NCBI GenBank assembly: GCA_002404055.1
Contig: DHIZ01000208.1
Location: 1-16,144, forward strand
Length of the DNA: 16,144 nt
Source: Chloroflexi bacterium UBA4733
GTDB lineage: Bacteria > Chloroflexota > UBA4733
Reading direction: 5' to 3'
In this document: positions 1-7,509 of the stretch, piece after piece
Position numbering within the stretch: the first letter of the stretch is position 1
How the letters are laid out: every line of letters starts with the position of its first letter
Translations under genes and position numbers: made by a program
The notes under the pieces: model-generated
The model's database searches: none
What the model was told of the DNA's origin: nothing
The model's input: the letters and a program-made list of their open reading frames with translations, nothing else

Positions 1-9
1 TATTACTAG

Positions 10-685
10 GCTTTACACGGCGCACCGCGCTCGCCGCTGCCGCCGAACCAGCTCTTGCCCCTCGACACCTATATCGCTCAAGACAAGACGTCGAATTTCG
101 CGGACTATATGCCGGGTGTCCTCGACACCGGCAAGTACCAGGGCAAGACGCTGGTGCTCATGGGCAAGCTCGGCCCTCAGGTGCTCATCTACAACGCTCG
201 GTGCCATGTTCATCAGTTGACCTTGGCAGATGGCCCGCATTTTCGGCAAACTCACGGACGAGTGGGATATCGCGCCGCCTCCCATCCAGCCGAATGGCAA
301 GCCGACGATGCAAACGGGCGGCGAGGCGGTGCTTACCGCTTCGAAGCGTCCCGAGGAGGCCTTCCGCTGGGTGGCGTTCATGGAGGGGCAGGCAGGGCAG
401 ACCATCTGGTCACACCTGGGCACCGACCTTCCGGCGCGGCGCAGTGTGCTTACCGACTTCGCCGCCGGCAAGTTGTTCCAGGACCCGAAGATGGCGCCGC
501 CGCACAACCGGCTCTGGATGGACATCATCCCGCAGTGCACCACGCTGGACTCGGGCTGGCTGACGAACGACGCCAACAAGGTCTATGACGATGCGTGGTC
601 CAGCGTCAGCGCCAATAAGGCCACGGCCAAAGATGCCTTCACCCAGGCACACCAACTTGCGGCCCAGTACTTGAAGCTGGGCTGA
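10..685 (+). pseudogene. ABC sugar-binding protein remnant (frameshift, deletion, nonsense codon)
   Basis: Two out-of-register pieces of an extracellular solute-binding protein (SBP_bac_1 type) lie end to end. The first is open from base 10, after a TAG at 7-9, and reads LPLDTYIAQDK from about base 55, continuing to PQVLIYN near base 198. This is the middle of such proteins, so the signal peptide and first lobe are absent. Near base 200 the reading shifts to another frame giving RGAMFIS, a TGA at 218-220, then PWQMARIFGK and WDIAPPP, running to a normal C-terminus with its stop at 683-685. In intact relatives the segment reads like AMFISGPWQ, so the TGA probably replaced a glycine codon (GGA). 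The gap between the two pieces corresponds to a loss of many residues, roughly 100-200. No permease genes are visible. The identity is family-level; which sugar was bound cannot be told. Confidence 0.75.
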
Positions 686-799
686 TCCCAGTCGGGCAGA
701 CATACGGCGCCATCCTACCTGTCCCAGACCGGCATGGCTACAATAGGTGTTGCTGTGGCGTGATAGCGTGCCCGATCTTTCCGCGCTGAGGGGAATGCC

Positions 800-1065
800 A
801 TGCGTGGCGTCGTCTTTCTGGGCCAGCGCCGGCTGGCGATCCGGGACTTTGCTGATCCGACGCCGGGACCCGGTGAAGCGGTCATCAGGATGGGCGCCTC
901 GGGGATATGCGGCAGCGACCTCGGTCCATAACCTGGATTGTGGACCGTCATGTCCCCCTTGAGCGGCTCATCACGCACCGTTTCCGCCTGGACGATGCGC
1001 TGGATGCCTTCCGCACGTTTGAAGGCGGGGCGACCGGCAAATGTGTCTTCGTGCTGGAGGAGTGA
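800..1065 (+). pseudogene. Zinc-type alcohol dehydrogenase remnant, both ends kept and middle lost
   Basis: An ATG at 800, preceded by a GAGGGG ribosome site, opens 43 codons that read like the start of a medium-chain zinc dehydrogenase: PTPGPGEAVIRM, then GASGICGSDL with the catalytic zinc cysteine. A TAA at 929-931 stops it. In another frame, starting about base 934, the sequence continues with WIVDRHVPLERLITHRF and ends GGATGKCVFVLEE with a TGA at 1063-1065, which is the normal C-terminus of this family. Family members are about 340 residues. Here only about 43 plus 43 remain, so the GHE motif, the structural zinc loop and the whole Rossmann fold are gone. The junction lies inside a short inverted repeat (923-946). 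It cannot encode a working enzyme. Confidence 0.78.
923..946. repeat. Inverted repeat at the alcohol dehydrogenase deletion scar
   Basis: GGTCCA at 923-928 is matched by its reverse complement TGGACC at 941-946, with 12 bases between. The TAA that ends the N-terminal fragment (929-931) and the start of the C-terminal fragment (934) both lie within the loop, so the repeat brackets the deletion junction. It may be a trace of how the deletion formed or may be chance; six-base arms are short. Confidence 0.35.
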
Positions 1066-1146
1066 AGGGCGCCGCGTCTGCCCGTCTGCTATGCTCCACC
1101 CCACAGTGTGCCGTTAGACGGAGCAACGAGGAAAGGGAGCAGCACC

Positions 1147-2055
1147 ATGCCGTGGCAGTGGGAGACGCTGGCAGGACCGGACGTGATTACGGAAGGGCCG
1201 GCCTGGGACGGCGCCGGCCTGTTCTATACCAGCATCACCAACGACGAGATCCGCCGCTATGACCCGACAACAGGGACCATCACGACGGTCTATCACGACA
1301 GCGGTCGCACCAACGGCCTCATCTTCGACGCGCAAGGACGGCTCTATGCCTGCGAACAGGCACGACGGGCGATCGCCCGCTACGACACGGCTGGCCGCCG
1401 GACCACGCTCGTTGACCGCTTTGAAGGGAAGCGCCTGAACAGTCCGAACGATCTTGCCCTTGACGCCCAGGGCGGCATCTGGTTCACCGACCCGCGTTAC
1501 GGCGCCGACCACAGCGATCGCGAACTTACGCACGACTCCGTCTACCACATCACGCCACCCGCTTCCGGGGAAAGGCAGTGGGACATCCAGCGCGTCACGT
1601 TCGACACCACCCGTCCGAACGGCATCCTGCTTGCAGCGGATGAGCGCACCCTCTACGTCGCCCAGAGTGACTACGATGCGGGATCGGTGCGGCAATTGCG
1701 CGCCTACCCGATCCACGCCGACGGCACGCTCGGCCAGTGTCGGGTCCTGCACGACTTTGGCGAGGCGCGCGGCATTGACGGCATGTGCTGGGATAGCGCC
1801 AGCAACATCGTCGCCACCTGCGGCTGGGAACTGAGCGGGCCGGGGCCGCGCATTGCCGTCTTTGCGCCGGATGGCGCGGTGCTGGAAGAGCATCCCATCC
1901 CCGCCGGCCGTCCGACCAACTGTACCTTCGGCGGTAGCGAACTGCAGCACTTGTACGCGACCACGATCAGCGGTCATCTGTACCGCGTCCAGAACACCGG
2001 TCGTCGCGGCGCCTTACAGCCGCCCCACGTGCGCCCGTACATTGGCAACGATTGA
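1147..2055 (+). CDS. SMP-30/gluconolactonase/LRE family hydrolase
   Basis: This 302-residue protein of the SMP-30/gluconolactonase family forms a six-bladed beta-propeller and typically hydrolyses sugar lactones using one divalent metal ion. The metal and substrate residues known from human SMP-30 (Glu18, Asn103, Asn154, Asp204) have clear counterparts at almost the same places: E16 in EGPAW, N101 in NSPNDLALD, N158 in RPNGI and D211 in GIDGMCWD. The signature GIWFTDPRYG follows N101. The frame stays open upstream to a GTG at 1108, but the ATG at 1147 is chosen because a GAGGAAAGGGAG ribosome site sits just before it and the motif spacing then matches the family. No signal peptide is seen, so it is cytoplasmic. 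It follows a ruined alcohol dehydrogenase and probably belonged to a sugar oxidation operon. The substrate is unknown. Confidence 0.9.
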   Translation: MPWQWETLAGPDVITEGPAWDGAGLFYTSITNDEIRRYDPTTGTITTVYHDSGRTNGLIFDAQGRLYACEQARRAIARYDTAGRRTTLVDRFEGKRLNSPNDLALDAQGGIWFTDPRYGADHSDRELTHDSVYHITPPASGERQWDIQRVTFDTTRPNGILLAADERTLYVAQSDYDAGSVRQLRAYPIHADGTLGQCRVLHDFGEARGIDGMCWDSASNIVATCGWELSGPGPRIAVFAPDGAVLEEHPIPAGRPTNCTFGGSELQHLYATTISGHLYRVQNTGRRGALQPPHVRPYIGND

Positions 2056-2201
2056 GGGCAGCGTCGGATTGGGCAATGGGCGCGACGGCAGCAACGGCTG
2101 GCTCGGCCCGACGCACCCCACGCCCGACCATGCAGTACACGATGCCTCCGGCTGGCCGCACGATCCGAGCGATGAGGACGTTCTGAGCCGTTTGCCTTTC
2201 T

Positions 2202-3254
2202 TCAGCGATACAGGAAGAGGGCGGCGGCGATGATGCCGTAGGCGATCAACAGTTGCGCGCCTTCAAACCAGTTGCTCTCCCCGTCCAGCGTGATCAAGCC
2301 GGCGATGGCGACCGCCACGACGATAGCCAGCAGCTCAATCGGGCGGAAGAGCAGGTCCATGGGATGGCCCAGCGGGATGCTGGCAAACACGATCAGCGGA
2401 GCCACCAGCAAAGCGACCTGTTGGCTACTTCCCAGAGCGATGCCAAGACTCAGGTCCATCTTGCCCTTAGCCGCCACTACCACCGCCGTCATTTGCTCGG
2501 CGGCATTGCCGATGAGCGGGATGAAGATCACCCCGATGAACAACTGACTCCAGCCCAGTTCCTGCGTGACCCCGTTGACGCTGTTGACCAGTACTTCGCT
2601 CATCAGGGCGATGGCCGTCGTCACCGAGACGAGCACGGCCAGTGCTCGCCGTGGCGACCAACTCGCCCCGGTTTCCGCCGCCGCTTCCACGGCGAACAGG
2701 TGCGCGTGGGTGACCAGCGTGAAGAGGAGACCCAGCACATACCCGATCATCAAGAACCCCGCCACCACCAGACTTAACCGTTCCTCGGCCGCCGGGTTGG
2801 CTGGATGCAAGGTGAGACTGAACGCGGCCGGCAGCAGCAGGCCGATGACGGCAAGCGTCATCGCCGATCCTGCCGCGCTTGCCGCCGTCCGGTTGAAGCT
2901 GGGATGCTTGACGCGAACGCCGGCAGCCAGGAGCGCCAGACCGAGCACAAACAGCAGATTGCTGATCACCGACCCGGCAAGGCTGCCTTTCACGATGTCG
3001 AGCAGTCCGGCGTGGACGGCAATCAGCGCGATGATGATTTCCGTGGCATTGCCGAAGGTCGCGTTGAGCAGAGCGCCGAGCGCGGAGCCGGCGCGGAGCG
3101 CCAACTCTTCCGTCGCTCGCCCCAACCACATCGCCAGCGGCACGATCGCCAGCCCGCTCGCGCCGAACACCACCGCCGGCGCCCAACCGAGCCTTTCGCC
3201 CAACAAGGCAACAGGTAGGCCGACCAGCAAGACGTTCAGCAGGGTGCGCAGCAC
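2202..3254 (-). CDS. cax: Calcium/proton antiporter, CAX family
   Basis: This integral membrane cation/proton exchanger (Ca2+/cation antiporter superfamily) exports Ca2+ in exchange for H+. The 350-residue product is a chain of about ten to eleven hydrophobic helices. It carries both inverted-topology alpha-repeats with their ion-binding acids: GNATE at residues 68-72 (E72) and GNAAE at 249-253 (E253), each on a helix followed by a small-residue-rich segment. A short polar loop near residues 189-203 separates the halves. The frame is open to a TTG at 3302, but the GTG at 3252-3254 is preferred because a perfect AGGAGG lies eight bases ahead of it and the product then begins directly with the first helix. 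The upstream gene on the same strand (solute-binding protein) is 97 bases away with no obvious functional link. A near-copy of this gene's last 57 bases lies at 6434-6490. Confidence 0.92.
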   Translation of the reverse strand: MLRTLLNVLLVGLPVALLGERLGWAPAVVFGASGLAIVPLAMWLGRATEELALRAGSALGALLNATFGNATEIIIALIAVHAGLLDIVKGSLAGSVISNLLFVLGLALLAAGVRVKHPSFNRTAASAAGSAMTLAVIGLLLPAAFSLTLHPANPAAEERLSLVVAGFLMIGYVLGLLFTLVTHAHLFAVEAAAETGASWSPRRALAVLVSVTTAIALMSEVLVNSVNGVTQELGWSQLFIGVIFIPLIGNAAEQMTAVVVAAKGKMDLSLGIALGSSQQVALLVAPLIVFASIPLGHPMDLLFRPIELLAIVVAVAIAGLITLDGESNWFEGAQLLIAYGIIAAALFLYR

Positions 3255-3351
3255 CGTCTTTTCCCTCCTCGGCTTGATGCTGGAGGCGTCGCGATCGGCC
3301 AACTCAGGCCGCCTGCCTGCCGAAGGAAGAGCCGGCGTATCCCCGCCGAGT

Positions 3352-4845
3352 TCAGGTCGGCCACTGCTTGGGGACGCGCGCTTGCAGCAGCGGTTTCAAG
3401 CCACGGAGCGCGTCCGGGACCGTCATCTGTCCGGCCCAGACCTTGGCAAACACCGGCGCGATGATAGTGCTATAGGTGTTTGACCAGGTGGGTAAGTCCC
3501 GGATCGGATCCCGTTTCGCCGAATGCTGGAGCGAAGCGGCGTAGACCGCCACCTTGGTCTGGCCGGCGAGGTCGCCGTAGAGCGCCTTGGTCCAGGGTGC
3601 GATGTGGTCCGCTCGTGCCGGCAGGTTGCCGCGGGAGATGGCCCAGCCGGTGGTGTCTGCCAGGAACCGGATGAGCGTCCAGCTCTCGTCGAGGCGCTTG
3701 CTCCCCTTGCCAAAGCCGTTGGGATCGGTGTCCTGGGCCGCGCCGCTCGATTGCGGGAAGCTCGGTAACGCGCCGAAAGCCAGGTTGGCTCCCAACTGGT
3801 CGTCCTGGGCGACGGTGAAGGTGCTGCCGCCGGCGACCTGCGCCATTGCGATGTTGCCGGTCTTCAGCAGCGCCATTGGATCGGTCGTGCCAAAAGCCTT
3901 CTGCAGCCCCCCCGGTAGCGGCATGATCTTGTGCTTGAGACCCAGGTCGAAGAACTGCTGCATACCCGTGATCAGTTCCTCGCTATCGCAGGTGATCGTC
4001 GTGTAGTCGTCGCTCAGCCACTGGCCGCCGTAGCGCAGCCCCCAGTACAGCACCGTCACATCCGCGCCGAAGCCTCCTCCAAGCGCGTACGTTTGAGGGG
4101 TGCCGTCGGGCTTGCTGGTAGTGAGGTGCAGGCCTGCCTGCACGAAAGCGTTGTAGTTCCAGGCGGGATCGCCCCAGGTGCTGGAGGGATCCGGCAAGCC
4201 CGCCTTGTTGAACAAATCGTGGTTATAGGGCATCACCGGCCAGCTCCCGCCGGTCTGGTTGGGCAGCCCCAGCACCTTGTCCTTCCAGCGGCCGTCGTAG
4301 AAGAATGCGTATTCCGGGTAGATCGAGAGATCGATCTTGTCCAACTCGACATAGCGAGTGACATCGGTGATGAGGCCACTCAGATAGGCCTGGGGATACG
4401 CCTCCCACACGACATCCGGCGGCGTCCCGCCGGCGACCATCGCCCCCAGTTTCGTGTAGTCGGCGACAGCGACATTGGCGATCGTCTCGATCTTGAGGGT
4501 AGGATGCTGCTGCTCGAAGGGCGCCACCACCAGTTGCGGATACAGCTTCTTCTGGCGCTGGTTCAAGCTGGTGAAATACTGCAACGTGACAGGGGCCTTG
4601 CTCCCGCCGGACGCCACTGCCGTGGGCTGAGCGTTGCTGGTCGCGCCACCGGTGGTCGGCACGGCAGCAGTGCGAGCAGCCCGGCTGGTGGATACCGAAG
4701 CAGTGGCCGCCGACGTCGGCGTTGGCGCCCCGCTGGAAGACGTCGTTGCCGAGCAGCCGGCCAGGATGCCGAACGCAGCGGTGATGGCGCCGACGCTGCC
4801 GGCCAGTACCGTCCGGCGGGGTACGCTCTGGAGGTCATGTACCAT
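3352..4845 (-). CDS. ABC transporter extracellular solute-binding lipoprotein
   Basis: A 497-residue family 1 (carbohydrate-type) solute-binding protein. The N-terminus shows a Tat-like twin arginine (PRRTVLAG, R10-R11), a hydrophobic stretch and a lipobox LAGC with the lipidated cysteine at C31. A Ser/Thr/Ala-rich linker follows to about residue 85. The mature domain begins near PVTLQYFTS and contains the usual landmarks: GGTPPDVVWEA, LGLPNQTGG, YNHDLFNKAGLPDP and a C-terminal SWTLIRFLAD. The frame extends to 4953, but the ATG at 4845 is chosen because GGGAG lies just upstream and the signal peptide begins there. It would capture an oligosaccharide or similar solute outside the membrane. No permease or ATPase gene accompanies it in the window, so it is an orphan or its partners were lost. 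The ligand is unknown. Confidence 0.88.
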   Translation of the reverse strand: MVHDLQSVPRRTVLAGSVGAITAAFGILAGCSATTSSSGAPTPTSAATASVSTSRAARTAAVPTTGGATSNAQPTAVASGGSKAPVTLQYFTSLNQRQKKLYPQLVVAPFEQQHPTLKIETIANVAVADYTKLGAMVAGGTPPDVVWEAYPQAYLSGLITDVTRYVELDKIDLSIYPEYAFFYDGRWKDKVLGLPNQTGGSWPVMPYNHDLFNKAGLPDPSSTWGDPAWNYNAFVQAGLHLTTSKPDGTPQTYALGGGFGADVTVLYWGLRYGGQWLSDDYTTITCDSEELITGMQQFFDLGLKHKIMPLPGGLQKAFGTTDPMALLKTGNIAMAQVAGGSTFTVAQDDQLGANLAFGALPSFPQSSGAAQDTDPNGFGKGSKRLDESWTLIRFLADTTGWAISRGNLPARADHIAPWTKALYGDLAGQTKVAVYAASLQHSAKRDPIRDLPTWSNTYSTIIAPVFAKVWAGQMTVPDALRGLKPLLQARVPKQWPT

Positions 4846-4903
4846 TGCCGCTCCCGTCCAGTTGTTGCATCTCCTGACGTTGCAGGCTATCCGGCGCCAT
4901 CGG

Positions 4904-4942
4904 CCCGGTAATTGGATAGCATATTGTAGTATATTGGCATGA
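4904..4942. promoter_or_regulatory. AT-rich island between divergent genes, probable promoter region
   Basis: Between the minus-strand solute-binding protein and the plus-strand Fic gene lies an AT-rich run unlike its GC-rich surroundings. On the minus strand it holds TATACT (4933 to 4928), a good -10 candidate about 75 bases before the solute-binding protein start. No convincing -35 hexamer is seen at the expected distance. The core ATATTGTAGTATATT is a near-palindrome and could also be an operator. This is a suggestion from base composition and position only. Confidence 0.35.
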
Positions 4943-4982
4943 TCGGGTGTCACTGATCGCTTGAGTCGAGGGGCAGCGGTAG

Positions 4983-6392
4983 ATGGCAGTCCCGCCAGAC
5001 CTCGGGGATCCCCGCCAACTCCGAATAGCCGACGAGCGCTATCGCCCGATCCCCGAGTTCGCTGAATGGGCGACGCTTCGCATCGATCGCGATGTATGGG
5101 AACGAGCGACGGCCCGCCTCAGCAATATGCGGCGCGGGGCAGCCTCCGATGACTTCCGAGCTGCGGTCGTCGTCGCCATGCGCGCGGCGGCAGTGGATAC
5201 TGGGGCGATTGAGGGACTCTACCCGGCTGACCAGGGATTTACGATGAGCGTCGCGCTCCAATCGGCGGCCTGGCAGGTCGAGATGCAGGGGCACGGCGTG
5301 GATATCATGCCGTACTTTGAAGCGCAACTCCGCGCCTACGACCTGGCGCTCGACGCCGCAGTACAGAAAACACCCATCAGCGAAGCCTGGATCCGGGCAC
5401 TCCATGAGCAGTTAACGGGACCGCAGACGACGGTTCGTGTGCTTACCTCACAGGGACCCCGTGAGGCCGAGCTCCTGAAGGGGGCGTACAAGCGCCTCCC
5501 GAATCACGTCCGCCAGATGGATTGCACGATCCATGCGTATGCTCTGGTGCTCCAGACGCCGGATGAGATGCACCGGTTCGTCGAACAGTTGCATCACGAT
5601 GATTTTGCAGCGGCCCATCCTGTGCTCCAGGCCGCCTATGCCCATTACTGCCTCGTAGCGGTTCATCCGTTCCAGGATGGGAATGGACGTGTGGCGCGCG
5701 CGCTGGCTTCCGTCTACCTCTACCGAAATCGAGCGGCGTCGGTCCCGCTCGTGATCTTCAACGATCAGAAAGCAAAATATCTGGATGCGCTGGCGAGCGC
5801 CGATGAGGGCGACACCCAGGCCTTCGTGGACTTCATCCTGGACCGTACCGTCGAAGCGATAGACCTGGTGACCGAACAGATCGGCGCATCGATCGAGCAC
5901 TCCCTGGCGGAACTCAAGACGCTCCTCACCGGGCATGGGGGTCTCCCGCACGTCCAACTCGACCGGCTTGGCTACGACCTCCAGCAAGCGGTAGCGAGGG
6001 AATTTGAGGAGCATATCAAGCAGATTGTGCTCCCGGCCGGGCTGAGTTTGCAGGTGGATCTTCAGAGCGGCGCGATCCGCGACGTCCCCGCACCTGATGG
6101 CTACCGGGAACTGGTGAGCCAGAGGCGCCAATCCGTCACGCTGTGGGCTGCGGTGCAATCGCCGGCGCATACCTCGACCAGTTTCACCATGCGTATCCTC
6201 GTAGCGCAGCGCGCCGAGGCGCGGTTTGCCTTCGCCGTCCAGGCGATAGAGCCAGGCGAAATGCTCGACGTTCGCCTTGAGGATGTCTATCCAGAACACT
6301 CGTCGTCCTTCAGGCTCCGATTGACGACATGGACGAAATTCGTTGTCAATCTGCTCCTCCGGGCGCTGACAGATCGAACGACCAGGCATTGA
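4983..6392 (+). CDS. Fic family AMP-transferase (adenylyltransferase)
   Basis: Fic enzymes transfer AMP, or another nucleotide moiety, from a nucleotide to a hydroxyl side chain of a target protein. The complete active-site motif HPFQDGNGRVAR is at residues 228-239, with catalytic H228, phosphate-loop D232-G-N-G and R239. Upstream, TGAIEG at residues 73-78 fits the inhibitory consensus [S/T]xxxE[G/N]. Its glutamate E77 normally blocks ATP binding, so this is a self-inhibited class II (N-terminal inhibitor) Fic protein. The Fic core covers about residues 60-290. Residues about 300-469 form an extension I do not recognise, and it does not look like the usual winged helix. The 469-residue frame starts at the ATG at 4983 with GAGGGG about ten bases before. 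It stands alone, divergent from the solute-binding protein, with no antitoxin gene beside it. The target is unknown. Confidence 0.9.
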   Translation: MAVPPDLGDPRQLRIADERYRPIPEFAEWATLRIDRDVWERATARLSNMRRGAASDDFRAAVVVAMRAAAVDTGAIEGLYPADQGFTMSVALQSAAWQVEMQGHGVDIMPYFEAQLRAYDLALDAAVQKTPISEAWIRALHEQLTGPQTTVRVLTSQGPREAELLKGAYKRLPNHVRQMDCTIHAYALVLQTPDEMHRFVEQLHHDDFAAAHPVLQAAYAHYCLVAVHPFQDGNGRVARALASVYLYRNRAASVPLVIFNDQKAKYLDALASADEGDTQAFVDFILDRTVEAIDLVTEQIGASIEHSLAELKTLLTGHGGLPHVQLDRLGYDLQQAVAREFEEHIKQIVLPAGLSLQVDLQSGAIRDVPAPDGYRELVSQRRQSVTLWAAVQSPAHTSTSFTMRILVAQRAEARFAFAVQAIEPGEMLDVRLEDVYPEHSSSFRLRLTTWTKFVVNLLLRALTDRTTRH

Positions 6393-6433
6393 AGGGCAAC
6401 GGTTCCTGATCACCAGAAGGTAAGGAACAACCT

Positions 6434-6490
6434 TCAGCGATACAGGAAGAGGGCGGCGGCGATGGTGCCGTAGGCGATCAATAGGTGCGC
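6434..6490 (-). pseudogene. Remnant of a second CAX antiporter gene, last 18 codons and stop
   Basis: Read on the minus strand this piece gives AHLLIAYGTIAAALFLYR and a TGA. The intact antiporter at 2202-3254 ends AQLLIAYGIIAAALFLYR. The DNA of the two copies is identical over the last 31 bases from base 2201 and differs at only a few positions over about 57 bases. Similarity fades beyond base 6490. It is therefore a duplicated or recombined 3' end rather than an independent homologue. Confidence 0.8.
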
Positions 6491-6607
6491 TTGAAGGCGA
6501 TAGGTCGATGGAAGAGCCATGGCGGAGCTCGGTCCTCGCCCTTACCCAGCGCTGGGTGCGCATAACGCCAGAGAGTCCTCACCCACCGGCTGCCGCCGTC
6601 TCTCCGC

Positions 6608-6751
6608 TCAGAGATCGAGTGCCATCTCGTCCTCCGTCCGTCCGTGCTCGTTGGTGACGCTCACCGGTGTGGGGCGAAAGCCAAACGTCAGGTAGAGTTG
6701 CGCTGCCGGTTCATTACCTCGGACAACTGATAGCCTCAATAGCGGCGTTGC
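6608..6751 (-). pseudogene. GNAT N-acetyltransferase C-terminal remnant
   Basis: The minus strand from 6751 to a TGA at 6610-6608 encodes 47 residues that look like the end of a GNAT acetyltransferase: LLRLSVVRGNEPAAQLYLTF, then GFRPTPVS and a final EDEMALDL. The N-x-x-A-x-x-LY-x-x-x-GF pattern is the conserved last helix and strand of the acetyl-CoA binding fold. Nothing resembling the acetyl-CoA loop (R/Q-x-x-G-x-G/A) or the N-terminal half lies upstream. The frame stays open for a few codons beyond 6751 without recognisable similarity. The piece is too short to be a functional enzyme. Confidence 0.72.
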
Positions 6752-6819
6752 TGCGTTTTGGTATATGCTTGGTCTCGCCAGCCGCCGCTGCGGCTTTAGT
6801 CACGTGATGAGGAGCTACC

Positions 6820-7509
6820 ATGGCATTGAACGTGGACCTCGAGCGCTTCCACGAACAGGGTTACCTGGCGATCGACGACGTGCTGGATCCAGCGCGAGAT
6901 CTGGATCCAGTTGTCGCCGAGTACACGGCGCTGCTGACCAGCCCACGCCTGCTGAACGCTGTGGAGCAGTTCATCGCTGATCTGCCCGGCTACCAGGGCG
7001 CGACGGTGGCGCGTACGGATTGGCGCCAGGACCAGGGAGTCCATCTGCCGGAGGCGGACGAGACCAACATTCTGACCGTTTGGATCCCTGTACTGGACGC
7101 GACCGAAGAGAACGGCTGCCTGTGCGTGATGCCGCGCAGCCATAACGGCGGCCTGCAAACGCAATGCGGCGGCGCCATCCCAGAGAAGCTGCGACCAGGG
7201 AATCCGTTGCCCTTGCCGATCCGGCGAGGGGGCGTGCTGTTTCTGGATCGGCGGACGATGCACGCCTCGCTCTCCAACCAGAGCAATGACGTGCGCTGGA
7301 GCTTCGACCTGCGCTATAACCCGATCGGCCAGCCGACCGGGCGGCCGCAGTATCCCGGCTTCGTCGCACGCAGTCGTCAGCATCCCGAGAGCGCCCTGCG
7401 CGACTGGCGCGACTGGGCAGCCCTGTGGGAGGAGGCCCGGCTGCGCCTCAGCACGACCTCCATTGGGCCGATGCGCCGCTGGGTCGGCAATGAGCCGGCA
7501 TGCGCATGA
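6820..7509 (+). CDS. Phytanoyl-CoA dioxygenase (PhyH) family protein, internally shortened and probably inactive
   Basis: PhyH proteins are Fe(II)/2-oxoglutarate oxygenases with an HxD...H iron triad and an arginine that binds 2-oxoglutarate. This 229-residue product is clearly PhyH-like: it starts HEQGYLAIDDVLDP, contains NILTVWIPVLDATEENGCL and RGGVLFLDRRTMHAS, then RWSFDLRYNPIGQPTGRP, and ends in WVGNEPACA. Relatives are around 300 residues. About 60 appear lost after VVAEY (residue 35) and more before GATVAR (about residue 58), always in frame. The expected WHQDQG reads WRQDQG, so the first iron ligand is Arg69 instead of His; D71, H148 and R159 remain. A GAGGAG ribosome site precedes the ATG. 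It overlaps the next gene, so the reading frame may persist for translational coupling. I treat it as a decaying gene whose frame is intact. Confidence 0.82.
   Translation: MALNVDLERFHEQGYLAIDDVLDPARDLDPVVAEYTALLTSPRLLNAVEQFIADLPGYQGATVARTDWRQDQGVHLPEADETNILTVWIPVLDATEENGCLCVMPRSHNGGLQTQCGGAIPEKLRPGNPLPLPIRRGGVLFLDRRTMHASLSNQSNDVRWSFDLRYNPIGQPTGRPQYPGFVARSRQHPESALRDWRDWAALWEEARLRLSTTSIGPMRRWVGNEPACA

Larger units (their letters stand above)
6393..6819. other. Non-coding stretch with two gene scraps
   Basis: There is no complete gene in these 427 bases. They hold the tail of a second CAX copy (6434-6490, minus) and the tail of a GNAT acetyltransferase (6608-6751, minus), each listed separately. 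Bases 6491-6607 show nothing I can identify. A hairpin (AGCCGC at 6780-6785 and GCGGCT at 6790-6795) lies in the presumed leader of the PhyH gene. No clear promoter was found. Confidence 0.6.

Noticed and set aside
739..744. TACAAT as a -10 box before the alcohol dehydrogenase remnant
   Set aside because: No acceptable -35 box at 16-18 bases, and the gene is dead.
1114..1977. Long minus-strand open frame of 287 codons
   Set aside because: It lies opposite the clear SMP-30 gene, has no recognisable motif and is the usual antisense shadow in GC-rich DNA.
2566..3483. Plus-strand open frame of 305 codons
   Set aside because: It is antisense to the CAX antiporter and runs across the gene border; nothing recognisable.
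3931..4911. Plus-strand open frame of 326 codons
   Set aside because: It is opposite the solute-binding protein, with low-complexity Arg/Gly-rich translation and no motif.
6402..6428. GTTCCT/AGGAAC inverted repeat after the Fic gene
   Set aside because: Six-base arms with a 15-base loop and no T-run; could be chance.
6780..6795. Hairpin AGCCGC/GCGGCT as a terminator
   Set aside because: Only three T follow, and it sits in the leader of the next gene rather than after one.
6883..6910. Repeated palindrome CTGGATCCAG (6883-6892 and 6901-6910)
   Set aside because: Both copies encode the family-typical LDP...LDP repeat of PhyH proteins (VLDPARDLDP), so coding constraint explains them.
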